Shown in pieces: positions 43,313 through 45,029 of a DNA stretch of 45,029 bases. Source of the stretch: an uncultured bacterium (GTDB lineage Bacteria > Bacillota_I > Bacilli_A > RFN20 > CAG-826). Location: positions 1 to 45,029 of the forward strand of contig CASERQ010000009.1 of the NCBI GenBank assembly GCA_949290395.1, in the 5' to 3' direction. The first letter of the stretch is position 1. Each line of letters begins with the position of its first letter. A program made the position numbers and the translations under genes. The notes beneath the pieces were generated by a model. The model saw nothing but the letters and a program-made list of their open reading frames with translations, ran no database searches and was not told where the DNA came from.

Positions 43313-44182
43313 ATGGAAAAAGCAAAAGTATATTTTACAAAAGATTTATCGTCTCATAGTTTAGTTAAACTTTTTGACCTTCTTGATAAAAAATTAGAAG
43401 GAAATGTTGCTGTTAAAATTCATTCTGGTGAAGAAGGAAACCAAAATTATCTTCGTCCAGAGTATCTAAAAGAAATTGTTGAACACGTTCATGGAACTGT
43501 TGTTGAAGCAAACGCTGCCTATGAAGGAGAAAGAGATACTTCAGAAAAACATCTTAAGCTCTTAAAAGAACATGGTTGGCTTGATGCTTTTAAATTTGAT
43601 TTACTTGATGAAACAGGTCCTGATATTGAACTTAATATTCCTGATGGCACCCAAATCAAGAAAAATTACATTGGAAAAGATTTTGCAAAATACGATTCAA
43701 TGTTAGTTGTTTCTCACTTTAAAGGCCATCCAATGGGAGGCTTTGGTGGTGCACTTAAGCAACTTTCAATAGGCTGTGCTTCTGCTTATGGAAAAGCCTA
43801 TATTCATGGATCTGGTAAACCTGAATTATTATTTGATGGTGATCACGATAGCTTTTTAAGATCAATGGCTGATGCTGCAGGTAGTGTTGTTAAATATTTT
43901 GATGGCAAAATCTTATACATTAATGTTATGAGAAATTTATCAGTTGATTGTGATTGTTGTGCAATTGCTGAAGATCCTTGTATGAAAGATATAGGTATTT
44001 TAGCTTCTACTGACCCAGTTGCAATTGACCAAGCTTGTATTGATTTAGTTTATTCAAGCAAAGATCCAGGAAGAGATCATTTTGTAGAAAGAGTCGAAAG
44101 TAGAAACGGCTTACTCACTATCGAAACTGCTAATAAGATTGGTTACGGAACTAAAGAATACGAACTTATTGAAGTTAAATAA
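43313..44182 (+). CDS. DUF362 family protein
   Basis: 289 residues of the DUF362 domain: AKVYFTKDLSSHSLVKLFDLL at the start, VAVKIHSGEEGNQNYLRPEY, then VVSHFKGHPMGGFGGALKQLSIGCAS, CDCCAIAEDPCMKDIGILASTDPVAIDQACIDLV. The CDCC...C cysteine cluster may hold a metal or Fe-S centre; the extra 4Fe-4S ferredoxin domain found in many relatives is absent. Function of the family is unknown. An AAGAGGTA SD precedes the ATG, and a strong terminator follows. Single-gene unit. Confidence 0.88.
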   Translation: MEKAKVYFTKDLSSHSLVKLFDLLDKKLEGNVAVKIHSGEEGNQNYLRPEYLKEIVEHVHGTVVEANAAYEGERDTSEKHLKLLKEHGWLDAFKFDLLDETGPDIELNIPDGTQIKKNYIGKDFAKYDSMLVVSHFKGHPMGGFGGALKQLSIGCASAYGKAYIHGSGKPELLFDGDHDSFLRSMADAAGSVVKYFDGKILYINVMRNLSVDCDCCAIAEDPCMKDIGILASTDPVAIDQACIDLVYSSKDPGRDHFVERVESRNGLLTIETANKIGYGTKEYELIEVK

Positions 44183-44201
44183 TTAGTAAAATTAAGAACT
44201 T

Positions 44202-44236
44202 AAAATTCTCGTCAAATTGGCGAGAATTTTTTATTT
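44202..44236 (+). terminator. Intrinsic terminator after the DUF362 gene
   Basis: AAAATTCTCG and CGAGAATTTT form a perfect 10-bp stem with a 9-base loop followed by TTTATTTT. Confidence 0.9.
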
Positions 44237-44239
44237 TAA

Positions 44240-44259
44240 TTGAGTTTTGCAAGGTTTTT
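44240..44259 (+). repeat. Dispersed TTTTGCARGG motif, copy 11
   Basis: Plus strand TTGAGTTTTGCAAGGTTTTT, intergenic, directly after the DUF362 terminator. One of the best matches to the consensus. Confidence 0.7.
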
Positions 44260-44387
44260 GTAAAAAAACGTTCGATTATCTTAAAAATTCAAAAATTCAT
44301 TCAATAAATCACTAATAGGAGTTTTTAGTCATGCGAAACACATAAATGGAATTTAATTTATGAAACAAAACGAAACTCAATTTATTT

Positions 44388-44708
44388 TTATTTAGTGAGG
44401 TAACTAACCTCATTATAATTTTGTTTTTTATTTCTTTCAATGGCTTTTGAATACTCAATACTTGGTCTAACTTCATTTAAACCATCGAAAAATATTTTAT
44501 ATCTATTAACAAAAATCTTTTCTTTATCAATCAAAGTTTCATTATTAAGGTATCTAGCAATAACATTTACATTTGAACCATTTAAAATAGTTAAAACTTC
44601 ATCGACTTGTCTTGCAAACTCTTTAATAATTGCATCATTTTCAAGCATTGTCGCATAACTTTCATGTAATAAATCACTTAAAATTCTTATAACTTTATTT
44701 TTTCTCAC
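44388..44708 (-). CDS. Hypothetical protein, 106 residues
   Basis: I do not recognise the family. The frame opens with a GTG at 44708 (MRKNKVIRILSDLLHESYATMLENDAI) and is mainly helical, charged and soluble, ending NKKQNYNEVSYLTK. No SD is seen at either the GTG or the ATG at 44648, so the start is uncertain. Codon use is similar to neighbours, which supports a real gene, and the frame is the only long one in this stretch. Likely monocistronic. Confidence 0.5.
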   Translation of the reverse strand: MRKNKVIRILSDLLHESYATMLENDAIIKEFARQVDEVLTILNGSNVNVIARYLNNETLIDKEKIFVNRYKIFFDGLNEVRPSIEYSKAIERNKKQNYNEVSYLTK

Positions 44709-44900
44709 TTTAAAAACGTTTTATTACTTTTACAAAAGTGTTCAAATTATCTCTAAACGCTTTCTCTATATTTTATTGAGAATATAGATCATATTTTAAA
44801 TTACAACTAACCTATATTTTTGGTAAATAATATTTGATTCAATAAAATTTTGTTAAAGCTCGGAATCGCGATGGCCATACAATTGTGTTGAGAGTTTTAA

Positions 44901-44927
44901 AAAAGCTACGCGTTTTGCGTAGCTTTT
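44901..44927. terminator. Intrinsic terminator-like hairpin
   Basis: AAAAGCTACGC and GCGTAGCTTTT form a perfect 11-bp stem with loop GTTTT. On the minus strand it is followed by TTTTTTAAAAC, so it would end a transcript coming from beyond the right edge; on the plus strand the T run is short. Confidence 0.75.
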
Positions 44928-44935
44928 AAGGGCCC

Positions 44936-44986
44936 TATAAAATCTAGCGGGGTTTTAAAATTCTAACCTCCCCGTTTGATTTTATA
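44936..44986. other. Large imperfect hairpin of unknown role
   Basis: TATAAAATC and GATTTTATA (9 bp), then a 3x3 internal loop, then CGGGG and CCCCG (5 bp) enclosing 17 bases. On the minus strand the loop side includes GGGGAGG, an SD-like run partly locked in the stem. It lies directly upstream (minus strand) of the terminator at 44901-44927, so it could be part of a small RNA whose start is outside the window. Confidence 0.45.
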
Positions 44987-45029
44987 AAAAAACCTTTCAT
45001 AATTGTTCTTGGCGAAGAACATACATGAA

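Larger units (their letters stand above)
44709..45029. other. Intergenic end region with two strong hairpins
   Basis: No complete gene. Starting at the left: AT-rich promoter-like sequence for the hypothetical gene, a small GC-richer patch (44862-44880, CGGAATCGCGATGGCC), then the hairpins at 44901-44927 and 44936-44986. Beyond 44995 the minus strand could be the end of a gene from the right (short open stretch to a TGA at about 44997-44999), but ten codons cannot prove it. Confidence 0.5.

Noticed and set aside
44321-44346. AGGAG followed by an ATG at 44332, a four-codon ORF (MRNT)
   Set aside because: Good SD but too short, with a stop at once; no evidence of a leader-peptide function.

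Overview
The window is AT-rich DNA with short intergenic gaps, strong Shine-Dalgarno (SD) sites in front of most housekeeping genes, UGG for tryptophan and UGA used as a stop (for example at the ends of the ABC-F and DinB genes). This fits a low-GC Bacillota/Mycoplasmatota-like bacterium with the standard code, probably a host-associated salvager of the uncultured gut Bacilli/Acholeplasma type. It is not a Mycoplasma/Spiroplasma code-4 organism. The lineage is inference; no rRNA or tRNA is present to fix it.

Layout. 1-4.8 kb: the start of the S10 ribosomal operon (rpsJ-rplC-rplD-rplW-rplB-rpsS-rplV-rpsC-rplP, minus strand) with a consensus promoter and a long leader hairpin; L22 has a ~94-residue Lys/Ala/Glu/Thr-rich N-terminal extension. 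4.8-10.8 kb: queuosine salvage (queH, queA, tgt, queT with a preQ1-type leader) interleaved with two family-2 glycosyltransferases. 10.8-12.8 kb: a hypothetical gene preceded by an undescribed, strongly promoted structured RNA, then a PfkB-like kinase with an altered catalytic loop. 12.8-17.1 kb: a MarR-controlled heterodimeric ABC exporter with one degenerate ATP site. 17.2-22.6 kb: a two-subunit aconitase X, an OYE-type Fe-S flavoenzyme and a divergent fucose/arabinose-isomerase-like protein. 22.6-25.7 kb: an ABC-F protein and prs. 25.8-31.2 kb: a BmpA-type nucleoside ABC importer under a variant guanine riboswitch. 31.3-33.5 kb: a monoglyceride-lipase-like hydrolase and a third glycosyltransferase. 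33.9-36.3 kb: a UvrX-type Y-family polymerase, an esterase and a compact unit encoding a 45-residue protein. 36.3-39.3 kb: a P2-type cation ATPase behind a yybP-ykoY (Mn2+) riboswitch. 39.3-45 kb: a surface-anchored nuclease, NAD(P)HX repair enzyme, ExoIII, a DUF362 protein, a small hypothetical protein and an unassigned structured tail.

How it fits together. The metabolic theme is salvage: imported preQ1 or queuine is used by Tgt/QueA/QueH; nucleosides enter through a guanine-sensing ABC system and Prs supplies PRPP; a secreted nuclease may feed the nucleoside importer. At least three metabolite- or ion-sensing RNA leaders (preQ1, guanine, Mn2+) can be read from the sequence, and two further leaders (11.28-11.42 kb and 36.02-36.08 kb) have switch-like architecture but match no class I know.

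The most unusual signal is a dispersed ~20-base motif, consensus TTGAGTTTTGCARGGWTTTT, with about eleven recognisable copies on both strands, inside unrelated genes and between genes. Two copies, in unrelated coding genes, share 23 identical bases. It is not explained by the annotated features.
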